A DNA stretch of 64,000 nucleotides from Clostridiales bacterium. Its GTDB lineage: Bacteria; Bacillota; Clostridia; Christensenellales; Borkfalkiaceae. Location of the stretch: contig SVHN01000002.1 of the NCBI GenBank assembly GCA_015055805.1, positions 124,001 through 188,000 of the forward strand, given 5' to 3'. The position numbers and the translations under genes were made by a program. The notes beneath the pieces are model-generated. The model worked only from the letters and a program-made list of their open reading frames with translations, made no database searches and was not told the DNA's origin. Position 1 is the stretch's first letter. Each line of letters opens with the position of its first letter. Shown piece after piece: positions 34,609-42,496 of this stretch.

Positions 34609-34964
34609 ACTTTTAAGATAGTTATACGGTCGCGGGGGCAGGGCGAGCCTGTCAATGAGGAAAGTCCGAGCGTTATAGAAACAGAGTGCCGGAGAAATCC
34701 CGGTGAAGGCGACTTTAAGGAAAGTGCAACAGAAAACAACCGCCCGAAAATCGGGTAAGGATGAAAAGGTGCGGTAAGAGCGCACCGCCCTTGCGGTAAC
34801 GCGAGGGGCAACTGTAAACCCCACTCGACGCAAGATTGACAAATCCGTTCAAATAGGGAGTTTCACCGAACGGGTTTAACAAATATCGCTAGGGGACGTT
34901 GGTAACAACGTTCGTAGATAAATGACCGTACACGACAGAACTCGGCTTATCGATTATCTTAAAA
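34609..34964 (+). ncRNA. rnpB: RNase P RNA
   Basis: The catalytic RNA of RNase P, which matures tRNA 5' ends. The conserved 5' P4 strand GAGGAAAGTCCGAGC, the ACAGAAA segment, GGTAAGGATGAAAAGGTGC, and the 3' P4 strand with CGACAGAACTCGGCTTA are all present in order. The ends pair as P1 (TTTTAAGATA at 34611 with TATCTTAAAA at 34955-34964). Length is about 355 bases. The protein partner rnpA is at 44.3-44.6 kb. Confidence 0.95.
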
Positions 34965-34970
34965 CACACG

Positions 34971-34999
34971 CGTCCGACAAGGCTAAACCTTGTCGGACG
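34971..34999 (+). terminator. Terminator of rnpB
   Basis: A perfect 12-bp stem (CGTCCGACAAGG / CCTTGTCGGACG) with a 5-base loop and T-rich tail. Confidence 0.93.
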
Positions 35000-35046
35000 C
35001 ATTTCTTTATTTGTTTATCTTTGGATTATTAGTCCGTGCTTTTTGA

Positions 35047-35070
35047 TACTTTTTCGCAATCGAAAAAGTA
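35047..35070. repeat. Perfect short hairpin between rnpB and mnmG
   Basis: TACTTTTTCG / CGAAAAAGTA around CAAT. It may be a second terminator, but there is no clear T-run. Confidence 0.5.
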
Positions 35071-35089
35071 TGCTTTTAATAAACGCAAA

Positions 35090-35113
35090 AAGAGAACGAA
35101 AACTCGTTCTCTT
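35090..35113 (-). terminator. Terminator of dnaA-mnmG
   Basis: AAGAGAACGA / TCGTTCTCTT stem with a 4-base loop, 14 bases past the mnmG stop, with T-rich sequence after it on the minus strand. Confidence 0.85.
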
Positions 35114-35126
35114 GCTTTTTAATAAA

Positions 35127-36992
35127 TCACTTTTTTAAGTAAACCATTAATACCGCAATATCCGCAGGGGATACGCCTGATATTCTGCCTGCCTGTCCTA
35201 GGTTTTGCGGCCTGATTTTATCTAATTTTTGCCTTGCTTCAAGTCTTAGTCCACCGATTGAAAGATAATCAATGTCTTCGGGAAGAAGTTTTTCTTCTAA
35301 CTTTTTGGCTTTTTCTATCTGTTCCAAACCCTTTTGCAAATACCCTTCGTATTTAGCGTCGATTTCTACGGTGTCTAATATATCACCCGATATATCGTTA
35401 AATCCGCCAAACTCTTCAATAATCTCCTTTAGAGTTATTCCACGGCGTACAAGGTCGGCTCTTGAAAGTCCGCCACCTGCCCTTTCAAAACCGTGGGCTA
35501 AAAGAATTTTTTCGGTATCCTTTGGCTTTAAGGTTTCTTTCATAATCTCGGTTGCTACGCGATATTCCGCTTGTCTTTTTAAGAAAACTTCATAACGTTC
35601 GTCGGATACTAGCCCTGCTTTTCTTCCTTTTTCTGTAAGTCGGAAATCGGGGTTATCTTGTCTTAAAACTATTCTGTACTCGGCGCGACTGGTCATCATA
35701 CGGTAAGGCTCGTTAGTGCCTTTGGTCACCAAGTCGTCGATAAGTACGCCTATATATCCGTCGTCGCGTGAAAGTATAAGCGGACTTTCACCACGCATTT
35801 TTAACGATGCGTTGATACCTGCAATAAGTCCTTGCGCCGCCGCCTCTTCGTAACCGCTAGTGCCATTAATCTGCCCTGCGGTATAAAGCCCTTCAATGCG
35901 CTTATATTCTAGCGTAGGGTAAAGGTCAAGCGAATCAATGCAATCATATTCGATAGCGTAAGCGTAACGCATAATCTCACAATTTTCCAACCCTTTTACC
36001 GTGCGGTACATTGCTTTTTGCACGTCGTGGGGCAGAGAAGTAGACATACCCTGAACGTAAATCTCGTTAGTATCCGCGCCTTCGGGTTCTAAGAAGAGTT
36101 GGTGTCTTTCCTTATCTGCAAAGCGAACGACCTTATCTTCAATGGACGGACAATACCTTGGTCCTGTACCCTTAATAAGTCCGCCGTAAAGGGGGGAACG
36201 GTGCAAATTTTCACGGATTATATCGTGGGTTTTTTGATTAGTATAGGTAAGATAGCACGGTGTTTGCTGTTGCGGTACGCGCTCGCTCATAAAACTGAAC
36301 GGATAAACGTCCTTTTCGCCGTCCTGAACTTCTAGTACAGAAAAATCTATGGTCCTTGCGTCCACTCTTGCAGGCGTTCCCGTCTTAAACCTACGCACGT
36401 TAAAGCCAAGTTTAATAAGGTTTTCGGTAAGTCCGTTTGCCGCCGACTGAAAGCCGTTCGGCCCAGAGTTTTGACGCCACTCGCCTGCTATAACGCTTCC
36501 GTTAAGGTATACGCCCGTTGCGACGATAACGCTTTTCGCTTGCAGTATTCCGCCGAAAGAAGTAAGTACGCCCGTAACATTTTTGCCGTCTTCATCAGTC
36601 AAAATCTCTATTGCTTCGCCTTGTAAAATTTTTAGGTTAGGGGTATTTTCTAAGGTCTTTTTCATAAGCGTGTGATAGAAGTTTTTATCCTCCTGTCCAC
36701 GCAAAGACTGAACGGCTGCGCCCTTACCGCGGTTAAGCATGCGTATTTGTAATAGCGCGCCATCGGCGTTAATACCCATTTCACCGCCGAGCGCGTCAAT
36801 CTCTCTTACAATTTGACCTTTCGCCGTTCCACCTATCGAAGGATTGCACGCCATAAAAGCTATACTGTCAAGATTAAGTGTCAGCATAGCCGTATTAAAG
36901 CCCGTTCTTGCTAGGGCTAGCGCAGCTTCGCAACCGGCGTGCCCTGCGCCGATTACTACCGCATCAAATTGTCCTTCAATAAATCTGTTCAT
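35127..36992 (-). CDS. mnmG: tRNA uridine-5-carboxymethylaminomethyl modification enzyme MnmG (GidA)
   Basis: MnmG with MnmE modifies the wobble uridine of several tRNAs using FAD and folate. The 621-residue protein has the FAD motif VIGAGHAGCEAALA (about 12-25) and the GidA signature GIGGTAKGQIVREIDALGG (around ACNPSIGGTAKG). It starts 15 bases after the dnaA stop on the same strand, an unusual dnaA-mnmG pairing; mnmE, usually beside it, is not in the window. Confidence 0.97.
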   Translation of the reverse strand: MNRFIEGQFDAVVIGAGHAGCEAALALARTGFNTAMLTLNLDSIAFMACNPSIGGTAKGQIVREIDALGGEMGINADGALLQIRMLNRGKGAAVQSLRGQEDKNFYHTLMKKTLENTPNLKILQGEAIEILTDEDGKNVTGVLTSFGGILQAKSVIVATGVYLNGSVIAGEWRQNSGPNGFQSAANGLTENLIKLGFNVRRFKTGTPARVDARTIDFSVLEVQDGEKDVYPFSFMSERVPQQQTPCYLTYTNQKTHDIIRENLHRSPLYGGLIKGTGPRYCPSIEDKVVRFADKERHQLFLEPEGADTNEIYVQGMSTSLPHDVQKAMYRTVKGLENCEIMRYAYAIEYDCIDSLDLYPTLEYKRIEGLYTAGQINGTSGYEEAAAQGLIAGINASLKMRGESPLILSRDDGYIGVLIDDLVTKGTNEPYRMMTSRAEYRIVLRQDNPDFRLTEKGRKAGLVSDERYEVFLKRQAEYRVATEIMKETLKPKDTEKILLAHGFERAGGGLSRADLVRRGITLKEIIEEFGGFNDISGDILDTVEIDAKYEGYLQKGLEQIEKAKKLEEKLLPEDIDYLSIGGLRLEARQKLDKIRPQNLGQAGRISGVSPADIAVLMVYLKK

Positions 36993-37007
36993 CTATAATT
37001 TTCGTCC

Positions 37008-38366
37008 TTACTGTTTAAGCAACATCTTTCTTATATCGTTAATTTCAACCGATAGACGGTTGTCCGTCTTCATCTGTTCGGCAATCTTATCGCCAGCGTA
37101 AATAACCGTTGCGTGGTCACGCTTAAATATGTTTGCAACCGTAACCTTTGGTAGGTTCATCATATCGAGTATTAAATACATAGCGATCTGACGGGGGAAA
37201 GCGAACTCTTTGTTCTTTTTCTTTCCTAGCATATCCGATTTGGTTATTTTATAGAAGTTACATACGCAATTAATAATATCTTCCGCTTGTAAGGCTTCCT
37301 GTTTTTCGCTTGCCGATTCTTTTAACGCTTCGTTGACAAGGTCAATGGTTATGGGGCGTTCGTGAAGTTTACTTGCAAAAACAACCTTAGTGAGTTTACC
37401 GATAAGCGAACGGATATCCCCTTCGTCCATCTCGGCAATATACCCTAATACCTTGATGTCAACCACACATTTTTGTTCTTCGGATTTTCTCTTTAAGATA
37501 GCGATACGCGTTTCCAAATCCGGTGGTTGAACGTCGGCAAGAAGTCCGCCCTCAAAACGAGTGCGCAGTCTTTCTTCTAAAACTTCTATTTCCTTTGGCG
37601 GACGGTCGGAAGTTAAAACTACCTGTTTATTCTGCATAACGAGTTCGTTAAAGGTGTGGAAGAACTCGGTTTGGATACCTTGTTTTTTAGCAAGGAACTG
37701 CACGTCGTCAATAAGCAGAACGTCAACGTTTCTGTATTTCTTTCTAAAATCCGTGCCTGCGCCCGCGCCTTTACCTTTACTTATGCTTTCAATAAGCTGG
37801 TTGGTGAACTGTTCACAAGTAGCGTAAAGCACGTTGAGCCTTGGTTTATGCAATCTTAAATAGTTGGCTATCGCCATAAGAATATGCGTTTTTCCTAGCC
37901 CTGTACCGCCGTGGATAAATAGGGGGTTATAAGCGTCGCCCGGATTTTCAGCAACGGCTTTTGCGGCAGCGTAAATAAGCTCGTTAGACGAGCCTACTAC
38001 GAACGAATCAAAAGTGAATTTAGGGTTGATAGGTGAACCGCGATTTTCGATTATCTCACGGTCAGCTTCGTCAAGCTGCTTTAAGTATTCGTCCCTATCT
38101 TTAGCCACAACTACCGCGAAATCGGTTATATAGTTAGTGCATTTAAGTAACGCCTCTCTAATCTTACCGCCTATACCGCTGGTTGCTTGGTTGGAAATAG
38201 TATCGGCAAAAAGTTGGCTGCTCGTGCAGAAAATAATCTTATTGTCCTTAATATCGACCGGCTTAATCTGCGAAACGTGGGTGGCAAACGAAATAGAACT
38301 GACGGTTTTTTCTAGCTCCGGCAGTATTGTTTGCTCCCATAAAATCTCGTAATTTTCCTTTTCCAT
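37008..38366 (-). CDS. dnaA: Chromosomal replication initiator DnaA
   Basis: DnaA opens oriC. The 452-residue protein has the N-terminal DnaB/regulator-binding domain (1-85), the AAA+ domain with Walker A GGTGLGKT (153-160) and VLLIDDVQFL, and the DnaA-box-binding HTH with the signature KRDHATVIYAGDKI near the C-terminus. Walker residues are intact. It is divergent from recF and followed by mnmG, not by dnaN, which is 6.5 kb away. Confidence 0.97.
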   Translation of the reverse strand: MEKENYEILWEQTILPELEKTVSSISFATHVSQIKPVDIKDNKIIFCTSSQLFADTISNQATSGIGGKIREALLKCTNYITDFAVVVAKDRDEYLKQLDEADREIIENRGSPINPKFTFDSFVVGSSNELIYAAAKAVAENPGDAYNPLFIHGGTGLGKTHILMAIANYLRLHKPRLNVLYATCEQFTNQLIESISKGKGAGAGTDFRKKYRNVDVLLIDDVQFLAKKQGIQTEFFHTFNELVMQNKQVVLTSDRPPKEIEVLEERLRTRFEGGLLADVQPPDLETRIAILKRKSEEQKCVVDIKVLGYIAEMDEGDIRSLIGKLTKVVFASKLHERPITIDLVNEALKESASEKQEALQAEDIINCVCNFYKITKSDMLGKKKNKEFAFPRQIAMYLILDMMNLPKVTVANIFKRDHATVIYAGDKIAEQMKTDNRLSVEINDIRKMLLKQ

Positions 38367-38387
38367 TAGAACTTTCCTCTTTATCAG

Positions 38388-38416
38388 TTGCTTTTAAGTA
38401 AAAAACATTATATAAT
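38388..38416 (+). promoter_or_regulatory. recF promoter overlapping a divergent dnaA promoter
   Basis: TTGCTT (38388-38393), 17 bases, TATAAT (38411-38416) on the plus strand. On the minus strand TATAAT (38412-38407) with a weak TTTATT 17 bases upstream could serve dnaA. The two -10 boxes overlap, so dnaA and recF transcription may compete. The leader to recF is about 50 bases with no ribosome site. Confidence 0.6.
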
Positions 38417-38472
38417 ATTTTTAAATTAAAATAAAGTTAATACGACAAAATTTTAAAAATTTTTAAAAAACT

Positions 38473-39570
38473 ATGTATATTAAGAGTTTATCGTTAAAAA
38501 ATTTCCGTAACTACTCGGACGAAGAGATTTGCTTTTCGGACGGAATAAATATTTTAACAGGCGCAAACGCGCAGGGCAAGACCAACGCGGCAGAGGCAAT
38601 CTTTTTCCTTTGCACGGGTTATTCTCCGCGCGCAAACCGCGATAAACTCGTCGTTAAAAACGGTGAAGAACAAGCGGAAATCTCTGCCGTTGCTAGTTCT
38701 CTTTACGGTGACGTTTCGGTCAAAATCGACTTTCACGTATCCGACAGAAAAACCCTTTACGTCAACGGAATTCAAGTCTTAAAAATAGGCGAAATACTCG
38801 GAAATATGAACAGCGTGTTCTTTAATCCGTCCGAATTAAAACTCGTTCAGGAAAGCCCGGAAGATAGGCGTAGGTTTATGAACGTTTCGCTGTCGCAAAT
38901 GTCCAAAAATTATTTTTACGCGCTTCAACGCTACAATAAGATTTTGTCGCAGAGAAATATTCTTCTTAAAGACCCCGACTATAAATTAATAAGGGAAACT
39001 CTTCCTATCTGGGACGAACAGCTTACCAAACAAGCGGCTAAAATTATTAAGGCAAGGAACGCTTTTTTATCGGAAATCTCGCCGCTTGCCGAAGAAAAAC
39101 ACGCGTATCTATCCGACGGCAAAGAAACCTTAAAAATGAAAACCGAAAGCAATTATTACGGCACGGAAGAAGAAATTGCTTACGCTATGTATGAAGACTT
39201 AAAGACAGGGTTAGACCGCGATATGCGCCTTGGCTATACTTCAATAGGTCCACATAGGGACGATATTAAGTTTACTCTTAACGGCGACGACGTCCGCGTG
39301 TTCGGCTCTCAAGGTCAACAGCGCACGGTCGCGCTTTCACTTAAACTTGCCGAAACTGAAACCTTTTTCAATAAGTTCGGTGAATATCCTATTCTTATCT
39401 TAGACGACGTCTTGTCCGAACTAGACAAAAAGCGTCAAAGAAAACTCGTCGGCGCGGTAGAACATCTTCAAACAATATTCACCGCCACGGGGCTTGACCG
39501 TTCGGTGTTTAAGGGAAGAACGTTTAACCGACTTATAGTAGATAGTGGAAAGGTTAAACAAGGTAAATAG
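38473..39570 (+). CDS. recF: DNA replication and repair protein RecF
   Basis: RecF is an SMC-like ATPase that helps RecOR load RecA at gaps. The 365-residue protein has Walker A GANAQGKTNAAEAI (30-43), the ABC-type signature in FGSQGQQRTVALSLKLAE, and Walker B LILDDVLSELD. The usual partners (dnaN, the S4-domain gene yaaA, gyrB) are not beside it; it stands alone and divergent from dnaA. Confidence 0.96.
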   Translation: MYIKSLSLKNFRNYSDEEICFSDGINILTGANAQGKTNAAEAIFFLCTGYSPRANRDKLVVKNGEEQAEISAVASSLYGDVSVKIDFHVSDRKTLYVNGIQVLKIGEILGNMNSVFFNPSELKLVQESPEDRRRFMNVSLSQMSKNYFYALQRYNKILSQRNILLKDPDYKLIRETLPIWDEQLTKQAAKIIKARNAFLSEISPLAEEKHAYLSDGKETLKMKTESNYYGTEEEIAYAMYEDLKTGLDRDMRLGYTSIGPHRDDIKFTLNGDDVRVFGSQGQQRTVALSLKLAETETFFNKFGEYPILILDDVLSELDKKRQRKLVGAVEHLQTIFTATGLDRSVFKGRTFNRLIVDSGKVKQGK

Positions 39571-39585
39571 TAAGTAAAGGTTATC

Positions 39586-39618
39586 AAAAGGCTTGATCCA
39601 AAACGGTTCAAGCCTTTT
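39586..39618. terminator. Bidirectional terminator between recF and the second acyltransferase
   Basis: A perfect 11-bp stem (AAAAGGCTTGA / TCAAGCCTTTT) with an 11-base loop between convergent genes. Confidence 0.88.
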
Positions 39619-39641
39619 CTTTATAAGATTTTATTTGATTA

Positions 39642-40892
39642 TTAGTTAGAGCCTTTTTCTCTTTCGTAAAAGTCGTATAACTCTTCGGTTGCAAAGTGAA
39701 GTTTTGTCAAACAGTTTTTAGCCGTCTTTGGATACATAAAGTAGGTGGTATTATCGTCTGCAATATCAATATTATCACCGCGACCCATAAAGTCGTATTC
39801 GATATGTAATGAATACATTGACGACACGGGTTTATTGAGTTCAAACGGTTTGCCGTCCACTTCGCCGATAAAGGTAAATCCGTTTTTATCGTGGGTCATC
39901 TTTGCGTTTCCAACGTCGATAAATCCTTCTTTTACCGAATAGAAGTCTTCAATTCTAACGTCGTCTTCAAAACGGTATTCGCCGTTTCTAACTTCTTTTT
40001 TGACTTCTTCTCTTTCCCAACGGTACCAGTCGGGAACGTGAGAAAAGCCCTTGTCGGTATTTAAGCCATTTAGTCTACTTAAAGTATCCATTTCCCACTC
40101 AGAACCGCACTCTTCGCACCAAAGTTTAATACCGCCGCTATTCATCTTAAACTCTTTGCCACAAACGGGGCATTTATAGAGTATACGGTGCAAACCGTCC
40201 GCGCGATCTTTGCATTTGATATGATACCCCTTTTCAACCTGCCATTTATACTCGTCTTTTATAAACGCCTTTTCAATGCGGTCCTGCAATTCTTCTGCCG
40301 ATAATTTTTCAACTTCTTCCTTGGTCGCTAAAACGTATAAATGTCCTTCCTGACGAATTTTGCGGTAGGGGTGTTTACTCCATTGCGGTGAGTTAAGGAA
40401 GTTTCCGTTAGTCATACACATAACCACAGGTACGCCCAAAAACTTACACATTTTACCAATCGCGCCGTCAAGCCTTTCGTTTATACCTGCAAGTTCAAAC
40501 CTTGCCTCGGGATAAATAGTACAAGTGTGATTTAACTTTTTAACGTACCTTATTATTTCTTTTGCAGTTACAACGCCGTGCGTAAACTTTCTCTTTGGTA
40601 TTCCGCCTATACCGCGCATAAGCCACTCGCCACGGCGGAACTCTTCAACCGACATTACCCAACCCGTAGTTCTTGGCATAATTGCCCTTACTATCATAGG
40701 GAAGTCCATAAACGACGCGTGCGTAGATAATATAAAGTACGGACCTTTAATCTTTTTAACATCTTTGTCCACCTTGACGTGGGCGTTGTTAAACAACATA
40801 TAGAACGGCGCGGCAATATACTCGACGATTTTAAGATACCATCTGGGTTTATTTGCCGGCTTGTTCATATCAAACCGTTTTTTCTCTCTCAT
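39642..40892 (-). CDS. PlsC-type acyltransferase with zinc ribbon (second copy)
   Basis: A 416-residue paralogue of the protein at 4666-5949. The HX4D motif is His58...Asp63 (HASFMD) and the second motif is PEA at 128-130 in place of PEG. A zinc ribbon follows (Cys241, 244, 259, 262), then a C-terminal domain of about 150 residues with an aromatic segment (DWYRWEREEV) that parallels EWYKWQRKII in the other copy. It probably acylates lysophospholipids or glycerol phosphate, but the fused domain is unexplained. The ATG at 40892 is chosen with AAGGA upstream. Monocistronic with a strong promoter. Confidence 0.83.
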   Translation of the reverse strand: MREKKRFDMNKPANKPRWYLKIVEYIAAPFYMLFNNAHVKVDKDVKKIKGPYFILSTHASFMDFPMIVRAIMPRTTGWVMSVEEFRRGEWLMRGIGGIPKRKFTHGVVTAKEIIRYVKKLNHTCTIYPEARFELAGINERLDGAIGKMCKFLGVPVVMCMTNGNFLNSPQWSKHPYRKIRQEGHLYVLATKEEVEKLSAEELQDRIEKAFIKDEYKWQVEKGYHIKCKDRADGLHRILYKCPVCGKEFKMNSGGIKLWCEECGSEWEMDTLSRLNGLNTDKGFSHVPDWYRWEREEVKKEVRNGEYRFEDDVRIEDFYSVKEGFIDVGNAKMTHDKNGFTFIGEVDGKPFELNKPVSSMYSLHIEYDFMGRGDNIDIADDNTTYFMYPKTAKNCLTKLHFATEELYDFYEREKGSN

Positions 40893-40925
40893 CACTTTTT
40901 TCCTTAAATCCTTTTCTATTTTACC

Positions 40926-40954
40926 ATTATACCTTATATGTAATATTTTGTCAA
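40926..40954 (-). promoter_or_regulatory. Consensus promoter for the second acyltransferase gene
   Basis: Minus-strand TTGACA (40954-40949), 17 bases, TATAAT (40931-40926). Confidence 0.9.
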
Positions 40955-41011
40955 TATATGTATGCTAATTGAAAAAACATGGCTATAAAAATAATACTAT
41001 TTCACAAAAAA

Positions 41012-41041
41012 ATAACTGCTCGGATTTTTCCGTGCAGTTAT
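41012..41041 (-). terminator. Terminator after trxA
   Basis: ATAACTGC / GCAGTTAT stem extended by CGGA/TCCG, followed by a long T-run on the minus strand. Confidence 0.87.
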
Positions 41042-41057
41042 TTAATAGTTATTTTTA

Positions 41058-41369
41058 TTATAGGTTTGAGATTATGCTTTCAATCTCGCTTTTTTCTAAA
41101 AATCCCACCGATTTTTTAACGATTTGACCGTTCTTAAAGAACAATAGGGTAGGGATAACTTCAATGCCGTAAGCAACGGCTAATTCCATTTGTTCGTCAA
41201 CGTTTACTTTGCCGACCTTGATTTTATCTTCTTCGGCTATTTTTTCTAATACGGGCGCAATCATTTTGCAAGGTCCGCACCAGGTCGCCCAAAAATCTAC
41301 GAGTACGGGTTCGGTGCTATCTAATACTTCGTCCTGAAAATTCATTTTGGTTAAAGTTATTTCTTTCAT
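41058..41369 (-). CDS. trxA: Thioredoxin
   Basis: A 103-residue thioredoxin with the WCGPC active site (about 30-34) in [13 protein letters not shown], and the cis-proline in VIPTLLFF. It reduces disulfides in the cytoplasm. The partner gene just upstream encodes a ferredoxin-thioredoxin reductase catalytic subunit, so its electrons probably come from ferredoxin rather than NADPH. Confidence 0.97.
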   Translation of the reverse strand: MKEITLTKMNFQDEVLDSTEPVLVDFWATWCGPCKMIAPVLEKIAEEDKIKVGKVNVDEQMELAVAYGIEVIPTLLFFKNGQIVKKSVGFLEKSEIESIISNL

Positions 41370-41383
41370 AAAATTTTCTCCTT

Positions 41384-41584
41384 TTAATCTTTGGTTTTAT
41401 AATAGAGTTTGCAATGGCAAAACCCTTCAAAGTTCGGGTCTTTAATCTGCTGTTTGAACTCTTCGCACATACATTTATATTCTTCGGTTCTTTTTATTCT
41501 GCACGGACAGTATCCGCCCGTTCTCTCTAAACCTTCTTGAATAAGTTTTACTACTTCTTTATCGTCGTTTAACTTAACTTTCAT
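41384..41584 (-). CDS. Ferredoxin-thioredoxin reductase catalytic chain
   Basis: A 66-residue protein with the cysteine signature of the FTR catalytic (beta) subunit: CPC (about 25-27), CMC (about 37-39) and CHC (about 56-58). In this family these cysteines bind a 4Fe-4S cluster next to a redox disulfide and pass electrons from ferredoxin to thioredoxin. It is shorter than the plant and cyanobacterial chain, and no variable (alpha) subunit is nearby, as is usual in anaerobes. The start at 41584 has GGGGG upstream; a longer frame would overlap the jag terminator. trxA follows after 14 bases. Confidence 0.88.
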   Translation of the reverse strand: MKVKLNDDKEVVKLIQEGLERTGGYCPCRIKRTEEYKCMCEEFKQQIKDPNFEGFCHCKLYYKTKD

Positions 41585-41622
41585 AATATTCCCCCTTAAA
41601 TAATTAACTATAATATAAAAAT

Positions 41623-41645
41623 AATGGCACGAATATCGTGCCATT
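41623..41645 (-). terminator. Terminator of the rpmH-rnpA-yidD-yidC-jag cluster
   Basis: A perfect 10-bp stem (AATGGCACGA / TCGTGCCATT) with a 3-base loop, 5 bases past the jag stop, then T-rich sequence. Confidence 0.9.
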
Positions 41646-41649
41646 AAAA

Positions 41650-42459
41650 TTAATTGTTCTTTAAGCTGTTTCCAAGATAAGTACCAAACCCTGACGGTGC
41701 TTTTCTCTTTTCTTCGGTAAAGCCTGAAGATCTTCTATCTCTTCCGCCTTTACTGAATTTCTTTCCGCCGCGGTTATCTCTTCCATTTCTACCATTTCTG
41801 CCACGGTCGTTTCCGTTTCTGCCTGCATTATAGGGTTTAGCAAACTCGTCTTTGTCGTTGGGCACGATAACGACGTAACGGTTTGGTTCTTTACCATCAC
41901 TCTTTGTCTTTACAGTTTGACTGTCTGCAAGCGTGGTGTGAATAATTCTTCTTTCAAACGGACTCATTGGCTCTAAAATAACTTCTCTTCTCATTTCAGT
42001 AGCCTTTTCTTCAAGACGTTTAGCAAGTTTAATCAAAGTTTCTTCACGTCTGTCACGGTAATTTTCACAATCTACTACGACTTTCTTATAATCTTTTTTT
42101 CCTATATTAGCCGCTGCGCCTGCTAAAGTTTGGATAGCGTCCAAAACTTCGCCGCGATAACCTATTACCGACGAAGAATCTTTTGATTCTAAGGTAATAA
42201 CGGTATTTTCGCCGTTTTCGGTTAAGGTAGCAACCGCGTTCAATTCCATAATATCTAAAATGCCTTGAACGAAAGTTACTGCTCTTTCAATATCGCTCTG
42301 TTTTTTAGTTATTTCTACTACTGCCTGACCTTTAATTCTTCCAAATAATCCTTTACTAGGTTCTTCAATAACCTTAATCTCTGCACCGTCTGCCGTTACG
42401 TTAAGCTCTTTAAGCCCAAGCTCAATAGCTTCTTCAACGGTCTTTGCCTTAAACTCCAT
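41650..42459 (-). CDS. jag: RNA-binding protein Jag/KhpB
   Basis: KhpB binds RNA and affects cell elongation and envelope synthesis. The 269-residue protein has the Jag N-terminal domain (1-50, EFKAKTVEEAIELGLKELN), a KH domain (about 75-150, with VIGYRGEVLDAIQTL) and an R3H domain (about 155-210, EPMSPFERRIIHTTL). The last 60 residues are rich in Arg, Gly and Asn (RNGNDRGRNGRNGRDN), an RGG-like tail not usual for the family that may add RNA affinity. It follows yidC as usual. Confidence 0.94.
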   Translation of the reverse strand: MEFKAKTVEEAIELGLKELNVTADGAEIKVIEEPSKGLFGRIKGQAVVEITKKQSDIERAVTFVQGILDIMELNAVATLTENGENTVITLESKDSSSVIGYRGEVLDAIQTLAGAAANIGKKDYKKVVVDCENYRDRREETLIKLAKRLEEKATEMRREVILEPMSPFERRIIHTTLADSQTVKTKSDGKEPNRYVVIVPNDKDEFAKPYNAGRNGNDRGRNGRNGRDNRGGKKFSKGGRDRRSSGFTEEKRKAPSGFGTYLGNSLKNN

Positions 42460-42496
42460 TTTTCTATCCTCCGTGCGCCAAGCGCAAATATTTATT

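Noticed and set aside
34497..34842. Two minus-strand frames of 82 and 104 codons
   Set aside because: They lie antisense across rnpB, whose conserved RNA elements explain the sequence.
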